43,157 bases of DNA from JBOFGK01 sp051649085 (GCA_051649085.1 JBOFGK010000030.1:1-43157); one strand, 5' to 3'; counted from the stretch's first letter, positions 34,652-42,485 are shown. Program-made: numbers and translations. The notes: generated by a model not told the origin, from the sequence alone.

Positions 34652-37389
34652 TAGTTAACCTCCCGTGCTTTCGTTCGTGATTCAAGCGTTGGAATTGGAT
34701 ACGGTTTAAGTAAGTTTCCTTCGGCATCCAAATAATTGAACTCTTGATATTTTCGACGAAGTTCTTTATTGATTTTATCCGTTTCTTCATCTGTTCGTGC
34801 TTTAACATTTTCCCCTTTAAACACTGCACCATTCCAAATATCTGAAATTCCACGCTCAACAGCATAACCACCAGGCGTTTTTGGCGTTTCTAAAATCCAC
34901 GGGAAAGTTTGTGCAAAAACGTCTAAATCAGCTTGTGGCAATGGTAAAGCTGCAAATGCTTCGCTATTAGCTGAATTCCACAAATATTCTGGTCCATAAG
35001 TTGCAAGCACACGTTGTTGATATTCTATTTGCACTTCTGTCGACATCCACCAACTGAAAAAATCGATACTTTCTGCTTTATTCGGACTTTTATCTAAAAT
35101 TGCCGAAGCCGTCTGACCACCACCCATCGAATGATTTATGGTCGAGTCCGTTTGCCTTGTTCCTGGTGCAAGTGCAATCGCCCATTTATCACTTAATTCT
35201 GGAGCTGCATAGGCTAATTGAATATAACTTGCAAAATTGGAAACACCGATTGGAATACTGCCATCTCTAAACGAATCATAGAAAATCGGTACACTTGCTG
35301 GTAAGCCATAAATCGTGTATAAATCAACTAGAAACTGCATCGTCTCAACTGACTCAGGAGAATCAATCGTTGTTGTAATTCCATCTTTTGAATAAACACC
35401 AAGACCACGTTGTGCGTAGAATGGATAAGTTGTGAAAAATGGTTTAAGTGCTGTGTCTCCAGCAATTGGTAAATAAAAATTCATTCCATTATTTTGTAAA
35501 GTCGGCACCATTTCTAACATTTCATCCCACGTTTTCGGTGGCGTTAAATTTTGTTCTTCGAGAATATCTTTTCGATAAAACATCACATATGATTCTTGTG
35601 TTTCAGGAATTCCAAATAACTTATCTCCAGACGCCATTGTTATTTCTGAACCTGCAGCCATTGGCTTCAAAATTTCTTTTGTTTGAGCAAACTGAGTTAC
35701 ATCGGCAAAAGCACCACGAAAACCAAGTTCCCAAATATACCAGTTGTCTAGTCCCATTACAATATCTGGTTGTACACCAGCTGAATTTGCCATAGTGATT
35801 TTATTTTGATCAGTCATTAAGGAAAAATTAACTTTAATTCCCGTTTTTGGTGTAAATTCTTCATCCGTCATTTGTTGTAAAACATCAACATATTGGCGGG
35901 GACGCTTTGTCCAAACTGTAATTTCCTTTGTATATTTTTGTTCGTTTGTTTCACTTTGAGTAAACGATGAGAAAAAAATATTTAAAGCAAACATTTGATT
36001 ACTCCAAAAGCTAGGAATTTCTTCGCTTAGACCTTTACCAACTGGGACAAAATATAGCTTATCAAGTGAATATGGATGAATAACAATACTTTTCAACAGT
36101 TTTGTTGTAAGTGCAAGTACTGATGTTGATCCTTTAGAAAAAAGCTCAAGATTGTTTGGGACATTATTCGGATCTGTTAATAATTCGTCAATATTAGCAA
36201 TCATCAAATCAACACTATTAGAATTTTCTGAAGGTAAGCCATTTGTTTGTTTAAGTAACTTTTCTTTTACAGCAACAAGCTGAGCTTTAATCTCCTCTAA
36301 ATCTTTTGTCACGGTTGGTAAATATGTTGTTAGTTGCCAATCACGATTTTGATCAACTGTTCCACCTGTAATTTTATTAATTTCCTTACCAAGTGTTTGG
36401 ACTTTCGTCGAAACATTATTTAAATCGCTTAGAACCTGATTATATTCTTCAACTGACAATTCAATTGTTATTTGATTTTTTCCAGCTTTTAAATATAAAG
36501 GTTTTTCACTCATTTGTGTTTGATAAGCGCTTGTATTAGCAATTTTATAGCCTTGGAAATAATCCGATTGAACTTCACCATTGACATAAATATTGACAAG
36601 TACCGGTGTTTTGGCCCGATCATTATTTAGCCCACGTAGTCCTAATAAATAATTACCAGCTGTTGGAACATCAATCTCATAACTTATTTGTTGTCCACCC
36701 TTTTTAAAGGTATTACCATCAACAACGTTAATTTTTTTTAATTTTGTTTCAGTTGGTGTCACTAGATTAGAAACTTCATTTTTCGCATTAATTGCCAAAT
36801 CATTTTTTTGAGTAAAATGTTCAGCCTCAATTACTATTTGTTCACCTGTTGGCTTTGTTGATGGATACATTAAATTTGTTTCAGCTGCTTTTAAAAAGAC
36901 ATTTTTAATTTTAATTTCATTTGTAAGGGCAGTTAATTCCAATTTATTATTTCCAGCTTTAAACTGCACTTGCGTAGAATCACTTGTTGTTCCATCAGTT
37001 GGACGTAAGAAAAACTTCTGCACTGACATGTTAACTTTTTGTTGAGGTAACACTTCATTTCCAAAACGATCAACTTTAAATTTTTGACTTGAATATTCAA
37101 AAGCTGTCGGTAACGTGAAAAATGACTGTTGATTTACAAGTTGATTATTAAGTTTAAATTCAACATTGTCATCAATTACTAAATTACCACTTGAAATATA
37201 TTCAATTCCAATTGCATACTTTTGAGCTTTTGCCGGTATTTCAAGCGCAAGTGGTTGACCTTTTTTCAAACAATAGTATTCACCACAGTTTTTCGTAAAA
37301 TTTATTGGTTCAATTTCTTGGGCATTTAAAAATGTTTTTGGACTAATTGTAATCATTAATGTTAATAGACAAAAAAATATTTTTTTCAT
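34651..37389 (-). CDS. Giant CBM-fused solute-binding protein (912 aa)
   Basis: Twice the usual length of a sugar-binding protein. After a signal peptide (cleavage near FLNA|QE) come two beta-sandwich modules. The second (about 185-325: IVIEAEHF ... YEIDVPTAGNYLLGLRG ... YLKAGKNQITIEL) looks like a CBM6/35-type carbohydrate-binding module. A helical, possibly coiled-coil spacer (about 325-480) is followed by a complete family 1 solute-binding domain (about 500-850: EITVWTKRP, PDIVMGLDNWYIWELG, MFYRKDILEE, DKWAIALAPG). There is no lipobox Cys, so anchoring may rely on an uncleaved signal or partner proteins. It is the first gene of the nine-gene operon, behind three LacI-type operators. Binding of a long glucan chain is inferred from the CBM and the downstream phosphorylase. 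Confidence 0.85.
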   Translation of the reverse strand: MKKIFFCLLTLMITISPKTFLNAQEIEPINFTKNCGEYYCLKKGQPLALEIPAKAQKYAIGIEYISSGNLVIDDNVEFKLNNQLVNQQSFFTLPTAFEYSSQKFKVDRFGNEVLPQQKVNMSVQKFFLRPTDGTTSDSTQVQFKAGNNKLELTALTNEIKIKNVFLKAAETNLMYPSTKPTGEQIVIEAEHFTQKNDLAINAKNEVSNLVTPTETKLKKINVVDGNTFKKGGQQISYEIDVPTAGNYLLGLRGLNNDRAKTPVLVNIYVNGEVQSDYFQGYKIANTSAYQTQMSEKPLYLKAGKNQITIELSVEEYNQVLSDLNNVSTKVQTLGKEINKITGGTVDQNRDWQLTTYLPTVTKDLEEIKAQLVAVKEKLLKQTNGLPSENSNSVDLMIANIDELLTDPNNVPNNLELFSKGSTSVLALTTKLLKSIVIHPYSLDKLYFVPVGKGLSEEIPSFWSNQMFALNIFFSSFTQSETNEQKYTKEITVWTKRPRQYVDVLQQMTDEEFTPKTGIKVNFSLMTDQNKITMANSAGVQPDIVMGLDNWYIWELGFRGAFADVTQFAQTKEILKPMAAGSEITMASGDKLFGIPETQESYVMFYRKDILEEQNLTPPKTWDEMLEMVPTLQNNGMNFYLPIAGDTALKPFFTTYPFYAQRGLGVYSKDGITTTIDSPESVETMQFLVDLYTIYGLPASVPIFYDSFRDGSIPIGVSNFASYIQLAYAAPELSDKWAIALAPGTRQTDSTINHSMGGGQTASAILDKSPNKAESIDFFSWWMSTEVQIEYQQRVLATYGPEYLWNSANSEAFAALPLPQADLDVFAQTFPWILETPKTPGGYAVERGISDIWNGAVFKGENVKARTDEETDKINKELRRKYQEFNYLDAEGNLLKPYPIPTLESRTKAREVN

Positions 37390-37415
37390 GTATCTCCTAA
37401 TCTCTTTTCAAATCT

Positions 37416-37446
37416 ATTTTACCATAAAACGATTTAGTTATGTGAA
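37416..37446 (-). promoter_or_regulatory. Candidate promoter of the nine-gene operon
   Basis: On the minus strand TTCACA (37446-37441) and TAAAAT (37421-37416) are 19 bp apart, with TG one base before the -10 (TGGTAAAAT). An operator fills the spacer. The spacing is long, so the extended -10 may dominate. Confidence 0.5.
37423..37438. promoter_or_regulatory. LacI-type operator (site 5)
   Basis: CATAAAACGATTTAGT matches ACTAAAACGTTTTAGT at 13 of 16 positions and lies between the -35 and -10 of the nine-gene operon. Confidence 0.7.
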
Positions 37447-37448
37447 AA

Positions 37449-37464
37449 ACTAATACGTTTTCGC
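37449..37464. promoter_or_regulatory. LacI-type operator (site 6)
   Basis: ACTAATACGTTTTCGC matches at 12 of 16 positions, with one half conserved. Its centre is 26 bp upstream of site 5, just behind the -35. Confidence 0.6.
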
Positions 37465-37469
37465 ATTTT

Positions 37470-37485
37470 TCTAATACGTTTTAGT
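37470..37485. promoter_or_regulatory. LacI-type operator (site 7)
   Basis: TCTAATACGTTTTAGT matches at 14 of 16 positions. Its centre is 21 bp, two helical turns, from site 6, which suits side-by-side or looped repressor binding. Confidence 0.75.
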
Positions 37486-37515
37486 TTTTTGACCTATTTT
37501 TCTCTTTGTTTCGAA

Positions 37516-37539
37516 AAAGGTATGCCGAAGCATACCTTT
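37516..37539 (-). terminator. Terminator of the GH35 gene
   Basis: On the minus strand AAAGGTATGC-TTCG-GCATACCTTT is a 10-bp perfect stem with a UUCG tetraloop followed by T. It lies 27 bp after the GH35 stop, so transcription of GH35 should not enter the nine-gene operon. Confidence 0.9.
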
Positions 37540-37565
37540 AAAGCTTATCTATTAGTCAAAACTAT

Positions 37566-39980
37566 TTATTTGATGATAATTTCCACTGTATCTTCGCCAT
37601 ATTTTCGTTCACAAATCTTAATTTTCACTTGCGTATCATTTAATCTAGTAATCGTATAATTAGCTGGTGCTTCCACCATTTTTTGAGTTGTTACTAATAG
37701 TTCAAAGGCTAAACCTGATAATCTAAATTTTAATGTTAAATCACTCGTTTCTTCATATGAAAGTAATTCATTAGTTGCATAATTAATAATAGCATCTTTG
37801 AACTTTACATTAATCGGTAATAGCATTGCATCTAGTGGTTCAACTGTCAAGTCAAGTACTTCTTGAGTCGTAGCTGTTAGTGGATATTCTAGCTTAACTT
37901 GACGTCTAAAATCATCCATATTAATTACATTTAAAAATCCTTCACCTGCTGTATTTGCAAGTTTTGTTACATTAACACCAACGAACTCACTTGTAACTTT
38001 TACTGTTTGTTCAACATCAAGTGCAGTAAAGAGCCTATCAAAAAGGGCAGTATCACAACGATATTGAGTAGTTATGATTGCAGCCTTGACTTTATCATCA
38101 ACTAATATTCCAATTGCCTCATTTGTCTCATACACTTTCAAGAATACTTGATGATTTAAATGACAATTTATTGCTGTTGCCATATCGAAAAAGGATGCTG
38201 GTAATCCATCAGCAAAACCAGTTGGAGTTACAGCCACACGTTTAGTGTTTGGCCATCGATAATCAATGTCTTTTACTTTAATACAACCTAAAGCATCCGC
38301 TAAAATTGTACATGGTTTTGCAACTAAATCAAATTGTGGTAATTCCCCGAAAAGGATCAATTTACCACCAGCTTGAACATAATTTGCCAGATTTGTTTGA
38401 GATGCTTCATCCATATATAAAGCACTATTTACAACTAATGTTTGGACTTTATTTACATCAATTATATTGTCTTGAACATTTACACCAAGTGGTGCGTAAT
38501 TACGGATAATTAAATATCTCATTAAGACTTCATTAGCACCATCCATCGTATTTCTTTGAATATTTTCAAGTAAGCTACGGTAACTTTCTGATTGTGGATA
38601 TGCATATTCCGTTTTGAAATAATCTGGAATAAAAGCAATTCCAATTTGATCTTTTACATGTAACATTGATGCTAATTTATCGTTTAAATTAGTAACAAGT
38701 TCACCGAAGGCTTTTGTTTGATCATATGTATAATTTCTTGTCATATCTTGACGAATTGGTGATCCATATCCATGCTTTTCCCCTGTTGTTCCGATGCGAT
38801 CTGTTCCATTACCAAGTGGTGCATTCATGAAATCATTGAATCCCCCTGTAAATAAGTAAAAATTAAAAAGCTTAGTTGAATGACCTAGCATCATTCGCGC
38901 GCGATGATTCAGTGTACAAGCTTTAACACGTCCACTATAACAAAAACCAAAGTCACCATCTGAAGCATTAAATTCTAAGCAAGTTAATGGTTGATGTTCA
39001 TCATTAACAGCTTCGGTTAAAGCCGAAGTTAAATATGTATCATGAACTGTCTGAACATTTAAATCATTGAAATAAATATCTGAACCACAAATATAATTTT
39101 TCTTTCCACTAAATGTTTGATAAAGTTGAGAAAGTCCAATTGGATAACCATATAATTTACCTGCACCCGTTCCATGCACATTAATCATAAATAGACATTC
39201 TTTAACGCCAAATTCATAACACCACTTTTCAAGTAATTCAACGTATTTAACAAAGCGTTCACGAAAATAAGACATTAATAGATCATGTAAAATAATTGAA
39301 TCTGTTTCTGTTGGTCTGTACAAATTCTTCTGAACTTCTACTTTATCTCCTAAATCAAATGATAATTTCGGGGCTATTTCTAATTGCTCCACATACTCAA
39401 TTAAGCCATCAACTGTACTTTTATTTAACACTGGACTATTAGAAACCCAAGCTAGCATTCCAATTTCATTATCTAACTGGATTCCCACTAAATTATCGTC
39501 TTGATATTTAGCAATTAGTGGAATAATTTGGGCGTACCAATTGCGAGCAGCCCTTAAAAATCCAGGTTCTAGATAATCATGATCAACTGTTGTAGCAGCC
39601 GCTTCATTCCATGATTTAATTAAACATTCAGGATGTTTTTCACTCACCCACGTTGGAATTCCATCTTTAACCATTTCTCCCATGGTAAATGGACCAGGAC
39701 GTGGAATAAAGAATAAATCATTCTCTTTAATTAATTCCATGAAAATAATAATGTCATATTGGGGTTTATATTTTCCTGTTAAGTCAAAATCACCTTCAAT
39801 TTGTTCATGAATACACCACGGAATATAAGTTGCAACGGCATTGAAGCCCGCATTTTTTAATTCATCTAGTGCGTGTTGCCAGTCGTTAGGGTCTAAGCGA
39901 TAATAGTGGATTTCTCCAGCTAAAATGATTATTGGTTTACCATCTACCAAAAACGTTTTAGTATTGTATTCAAATTTCAT
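37566..39980 (-). CDS. GH35-family enzyme (beta-galactosidase-like or beta-1,2-glucan-acting)
   Basis: An 804-residue protein with a GH35 TIM barrel at its N-terminus: GEIHYYRL, IPWCIHEQIEGDFD, FFIPRPGPFTMGEM, the acid/base Glu172 in IQLDNEIG and a candidate nucleophile Glu336 in LTCLEFNASDGDFG. A Rossmann-like domain follows (about 450-600) and then beta-domains. The longer frame begins with GTG, but ATG at 39980 is chosen because AAGGAG lies seven bases before it. No signal peptide. Most GH35 enzymes are beta-galactosidases, but a GH35 protein from an Ignavibacterium beta-1,2-glucan gene cluster is a glucosyltransferase on beta-1,2-glucooligosaccharides. The LacI-type operator inside its 5' end ties this gene to the glucan regulon, so such an activity deserves testing. 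Confidence 0.85.
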   Translation of the reverse strand: MKFEYNTKTFLVDGKPIIILAGEIHYYRLDPNDWQHALDELKNAGFNAVATYIPWCIHEQIEGDFDLTGKYKPQYDIIIFMELIKENDLFFIPRPGPFTMGEMVKDGIPTWVSEKHPECLIKSWNEAAATTVDHDYLEPGFLRAARNWYAQIIPLIAKYQDDNLVGIQLDNEIGMLAWVSNSPVLNKSTVDGLIEYVEQLEIAPKLSFDLGDKVEVQKNLYRPTETDSIILHDLLMSYFRERFVKYVELLEKWCYEFGVKECLFMINVHGTGAGKLYGYPIGLSQLYQTFSGKKNYICGSDIYFNDLNVQTVHDTYLTSALTEAVNDEHQPLTCLEFNASDGDFGFCYSGRVKACTLNHRARMMLGHSTKLFNFYLFTGGFNDFMNAPLGNGTDRIGTTGEKHGYGSPIRQDMTRNYTYDQTKAFGELVTNLNDKLASMLHVKDQIGIAFIPDYFKTEYAYPQSESYRSLLENIQRNTMDGANEVLMRYLIIRNYAPLGVNVQDNIIDVNKVQTLVVNSALYMDEASQTNLANYVQAGGKLILFGELPQFDLVAKPCTILADALGCIKVKDIDYRWPNTKRVAVTPTGFADGLPASFFDMATAINCHLNHQVFLKVYETNEAIGILVDDKVKAAIITTQYRCDTALFDRLFTALDVEQTVKVTSEFVGVNVTKLANTAGEGFLNVINMDDFRRQVKLEYPLTATTQEVLDLTVEPLDAMLLPINVKFKDAIINYATNELLSYEETSDLTLKFRLSGLAFELLVTTQKMVEAPANYTITRLNDTQVKIKICERKYGEDTVEIIIK
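39947..39962. promoter_or_regulatory. LacI-type operator (site 8) inside the GH35 coding start
   Basis: CCAAAAACGTTTTAGT matches at 14 of 16 positions and includes a complete right half-site. It lies about 20 bp after the GH35 start codon and some 40 bp downstream of the -10, a position suited to a transcription roadblock. Confidence 0.6.
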
Positions 39981-39998
39981 TATTTCTCCTTCCACTTC

Positions 39999-40004
39999 AT
40001 TATA
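39999..40004 (-). promoter_or_regulatory. Extended -10 of the GH35 gene
   Basis: TGATATAAT on the minus strand is a consensus extended -10 about 19-24 bp before the ATG, which would give a very short leader. No clear -35 is present. Confidence 0.5.
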
Positions 40005-40295
40005 TCAAATGTGAAAAGACTTTTGGGAAAACTTTTGTATTTCTAGTTTGAATGAATTATATAAATTTATTCCTTGTAATTGCTATACGTAAATCTCACT
40101 AAGCAATGAAGTGAGTTTAGTTAATATTTTTTAAATTTGATTCGAGTTCTTTTTATTCAAATTTTCAAAATTAAGGTTATAATAATTTCCCATAAACGCT
40201 ATTTTAAACATTATAAAAATCTAAAAAACTCTTTTTTCTTACGGACTTGCTTATATAGTTTAAGCTATCCATAGAATTTCCAATTACAATTCTTA
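40005..40295. other. Gene-free spacer upstream of the GH35 gene
   Basis: No supported gene. An imperfect hairpin (CTCACT at about 40096 with AGTGAG at about 40110, extended by T/A pairs across a one-base bulge) is the only structure seen. It might end transcription of the small membrane-protein gene, but it lacks a strong T run on the minus strand. Confidence 0.35.
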
Positions 40296-40391
40296 TCACA
40301 AAAATGGAATAATGAAAAATGCTGAGAAGAAAAAAATCCAAAATATAATGAACATCACTACGTCAAAAGTTCTATATCTACTCTTTTTCAT
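40296..40391 (-). CDS. 31-residue single-helix membrane protein
   Basis: A very short frame supported by a perfect AAGGAGG seven bases before the ATG at 40391. The product begins with a basic MKKSRYR segment and continues as one long hydrophobic helix (VVMFIIFWIFFFSAFFIIPF) ending at TGA. An ATG six bases further upstream is too close to the ribosome binding site. An inverted repeat with 14-base arms (40441-40490) lies upstream. No homologue is recognised. A regulatory membrane microprotein, a type I toxin-like peptide or a chance frame are all possible. The ribosome binding site and charge pattern favour a real product. Confidence 0.5.
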   Translation of the reverse strand: MKKSRYRTFDVVMFIIFWIFFFSAFFIIPFL

Positions 40392-40440
40392 TTTCATACC
40401 TCCTTATAAACATTTGAGGATCTAGTTTTTCTTTTATACT

Positions 40441-40490
40441 GCTTAAACTAGCGAATAAACTTTAGTTGTAACGAAGTCGCTACTTTAAGC
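40441..40490. promoter_or_regulatory. Inverted repeat with 14-base arms upstream of the microprotein
   Basis: GCTTAAACTAGCGA (40441-40454) and TCGCTACTTTAAGC (40477-40490) are inverted repeats matching at 13 of 14 positions, separated by 22 bases. A TATAAA (minus strand, about 40438-40433) follows directly, so the repeat could be an operator at the promoter or, if transcribed, a strong leader stem. Confidence 0.5.
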
Positions 40491-40625
40491 ACCAAACATT
40501 TTTGATACTTTTCGTTTTCGAGTTTCTCTATGCCAAGATAATTGTCTTTGTTTATTTTGTATATCTACTTTTTTGACTCTATGAGTTGGAATTATCCGCA
40601 AGTATAAATCTTCATGCAGTCATGT

Positions 40626-40835
40626 TTACACATTTAGTATTTCGCCAGCAAACTCCTGAAATTCAAGTGTTTTTTCTTCTTCCTTAGTTATTTCCCTTTT
40701 TTCTTCGTTACATTTTATTAATATTTCTATGATTTTTTCATCAAAAACATACTCAGATGGTACTACGTAACCATTATTTTGGTATTCTTCAATTATATCC
40801 ATTCTTTTTTTTATTTCTTCTAATGTGTATTCCAT
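40626..40835 (-). CDS. Small acidic hypothetical protein
   Basis: A 69-residue, strongly acidic and helical protein (EEIKKRMDIIEEYQNNGY..., then ITKEEEKTLEFQEFAGEIL) with no signal or membrane segment. GGGAG lies seven bases before ATG. Not recognised. Small acidic helical proteins of this kind can be antitoxins, anti-repressors or phage-derived, but no partner is visible. It is followed, 235 bp on, by the membrane microprotein on the same strand. Confidence 0.6.
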   Translation of the reverse strand: MEYTLEEIKKRMDIIEEYQNNGYVVPSEYVFDEKIIEILIKCNEEKREITKEEEKTLEFQEFAGEILNV

Positions 40836-41030
40836 TATAATCTCCCTTTGATTTCTTATTTTTTTTATGAACTTAAATTTTTACTCGTTGATTTTTTAGC
40901 TGTTATTTTTTAAACTTATTCTTGTATTATTCTATACTTAAATAGTATACAATATTTATTATCATATTTTGTAAAAGTACGAAAAAAAGTGATTTTTCAC
41001 AGTTTTTGTAGCATAAATGTATTATTATAC

Positions 41031-41140
41031 ACATTTTTTCTACTTAATGCAACAATTTATATAAATTAATGGATTTTTTTAACTTTATGCTTCATTTTAT
41101 TTAAATTAATGGACATTTTTAACTTTATGCTACATTTTTT
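41031..41140. repeat. Degenerate 40-bp tandem repeat, about 2.7 copies
   Basis: 41061-41100 and 41101-41140 agree at 35 of 40 positions. Both contain AAATTAATGGA followed, after a short T-rich stretch, by AACTTTATGC and a final CATTTT-like tail. The preceding 41031-41060 is a more diverged partial copy. The repeats do not match any known element I recognise. Confidence 0.7.
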
Positions 41141-41190
41141 GTTTTAGAGTAATTATTTAAGGAATTTTTGAAAAAAAATTATTAATAAAG

Positions 41191-41230
41191 AAAAACTCCA
41201 TAAAGTATTTAAAAATAGCTTTACGGAGCT
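41191..41230 (-). terminator. Terminator of the chromate-transporter operon
   Basis: CTTTACGGAG and CTCCATAAAG pair over ten positions with one mismatch around a 13-base loop, followed on the minus strand by TTTTT. It is also weakly T-rich on the plus strand. It lies 150 bp after the last chr stop. Confidence 0.7.
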
Positions 41231-41380
41231 TTTGATATTTTTCACTGAAAAAAATAAGATATACTTTTTCAAAAGTTTTATTCATCATTTCAAAGACGAT
41301 CGACTTTGATTTAAAATAATTTTTGAATTTTTATCTAAATAAACTTAAATGAACACTTCCATTACAATTTTCAGCTCCAT

Positions 41381-41914
41381 TTAGATCATTGAATAAATTA
41401 ATCTTCCACCAATTACAAGTAAAATAAGATAATGGAATGGTAATTTTTTCTTAAGCCACCAAAAAGTTAATATTGCTAAGCCACATATTACAATTAAATT
41501 TAAACTCACAAACGATGTTTTTACAAAACCGGCTGTAACCGCTAATAAATTTCCAATTACAATTGGCTTTATTACTTTATTAACTTCCGTGAAAAACTGT
41601 GAATGTTTGATTTTTTCAATTAACTTATATGTGTAGTGAATTATCACAACCGCAGATGACGTAAATGCAACCGCACCAACTACAGCTCCAAGTGGACCTG
41701 CTGTTAAATATAATGCATATGCAGCAAGTTTTCCCCCAATGACCCCTGGGAGTGTATTAGCAATTGCAACAACTCCATAAAATTCTGTCTCACTCAACAA
41801 ATTAAATGTTTGAATGTACATTGTGTAATAGATTGGAATATATACAGCTCCACCACCAAACACAATGAAATTAACCCCGAAAATATAAAGTGTAAGATAT
41901 AAACTAGTTAACAT
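41381..41914 (-). CDS. Chromate transporter, short CHR subunit (second half)
   Basis: A 177-residue membrane protein with about six helices and the CHR-family motifs FGVNFIVFGGGAVYIPI and ANTLPGVIGGKLAAY. Short-chain CHR proteins are encoded as adjacent pairs, which act together as one anion transporter; chromate efflux is the family label, but the natural substrate is often unproven. The gene overlaps its partner by 11 nt. It is the last gene of a probable three-gene unit with the tautomerase-like gene. Confidence 0.87.
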   Translation of the reverse strand: MLTSLYLTLYIFGVNFIVFGGGAVYIPIYYTMYIQTFNLLSETEFYGVVAIANTLPGVIGGKLAAYALYLTAGPLGAVVGAVAFTSSAVVIIHYTYKLIEKIKHSQFFTEVNKVIKPIVIGNLLAVTAGFVKTSFVSLNLIVICGLAILTFWWLKKKLPFHYLILLVIGGRLIYSMI

Positions 41915-42443
41915 ATTTAACCTTAAGAAGTGTATATAAAATCCCTATAAAAATTATTAATGTTGGATTTACTTTCAAAAAGAAAATCAACACAAATGTT
42001 ACTAAGGCGATTATGATACTAATTACTTCTTTACTTTTCGTATGCTCAATTGTTTTAAAGACATTTAAACATACTTCTAACATTGAAATTGCTAACACTA
42101 CAAAGATTGGTGCTGTAATTACACTTAATTGTTCTGAATCAATGAGCGAACCAATTGTAACCATTACGACTACAAAGACAATAATACTTGGAATTGATAT
42201 TGCAATTCCCGAAATAATTGCACCTTTTGTGTTAGAAAGTTTTTTCCCTATTCCATATGCAAGTTGAATCATAATTGGACCAGGTATTAAGTTACAAATT
42301 GAAATTATTTCTGTAAAATCATCATTAGATAATGAATCACGTTCAACAAATTCACTTCTTAAAATCGGGATAACTGCATTTCCACCACCAAATGTCAATA
42401 AACCACATTTTAGATGTTTATAAAATAATTGCTTGTTTGTCAT
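41904..42443 (-). CDS. Chromate transporter, short CHR subunit (first half)
   Basis: A 179-residue membrane protein with the CHR signature GLLTFGGGNAVIPILRSEFV and the following NLIPGPIMIQLAYGIG. It pairs with the overlapping downstream gene to form the two-subunit transporter. AAGGAG lies seven bases before ATG. The stop codon is TAG, a second example of normal TAG termination in this window. It follows the tautomerase-like gene by 42 bp, probably from the same promoter. Confidence 0.88.
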   Translation of the reverse strand: MTNKQLFYKHLKCGLLTFGGGNAVIPILRSEFVERDSLSNDDFTEIISICNLIPGPIMIQLAYGIGKKLSNTKGAIISGIAISIPSIIVFVVVMVTIGSLIDSEQLSVITAPIFVVLAISMLEVCLNVFKTIEHTKSKEVISIIIALVTFVLIFFLKVNPTLIIFIGILYTLLKVKYVN

Positions 42444-42485
42444 TTCGCTCCTTTATTTTTCATTTCACAATACCACTCTTAAAAT

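Larger units (their letters stand above)
40836..41380. other. 545-bp AT-rich intergenic region with tandem repeats
   Basis: No supported gene. It contains degenerate 40-bp tandem repeats (41031-41140), an inverted copy of part of the repeat (GTAGCATAAA at 41008-41017 against TTTATGCTAC at 41124-41133), and the terminator of the chromate-transporter genes (41191-41230). The promoter of the small acidic protein gene must also lie here, but I cannot place it convincingly. Confidence 0.5.

Noticed and set aside
35448..35795. Plus-strand 115-residue frame inside the giant binding-protein gene
   Set aside because: It is a shadow of the well-supported minus-strand gene and has no credible start signal or domain.
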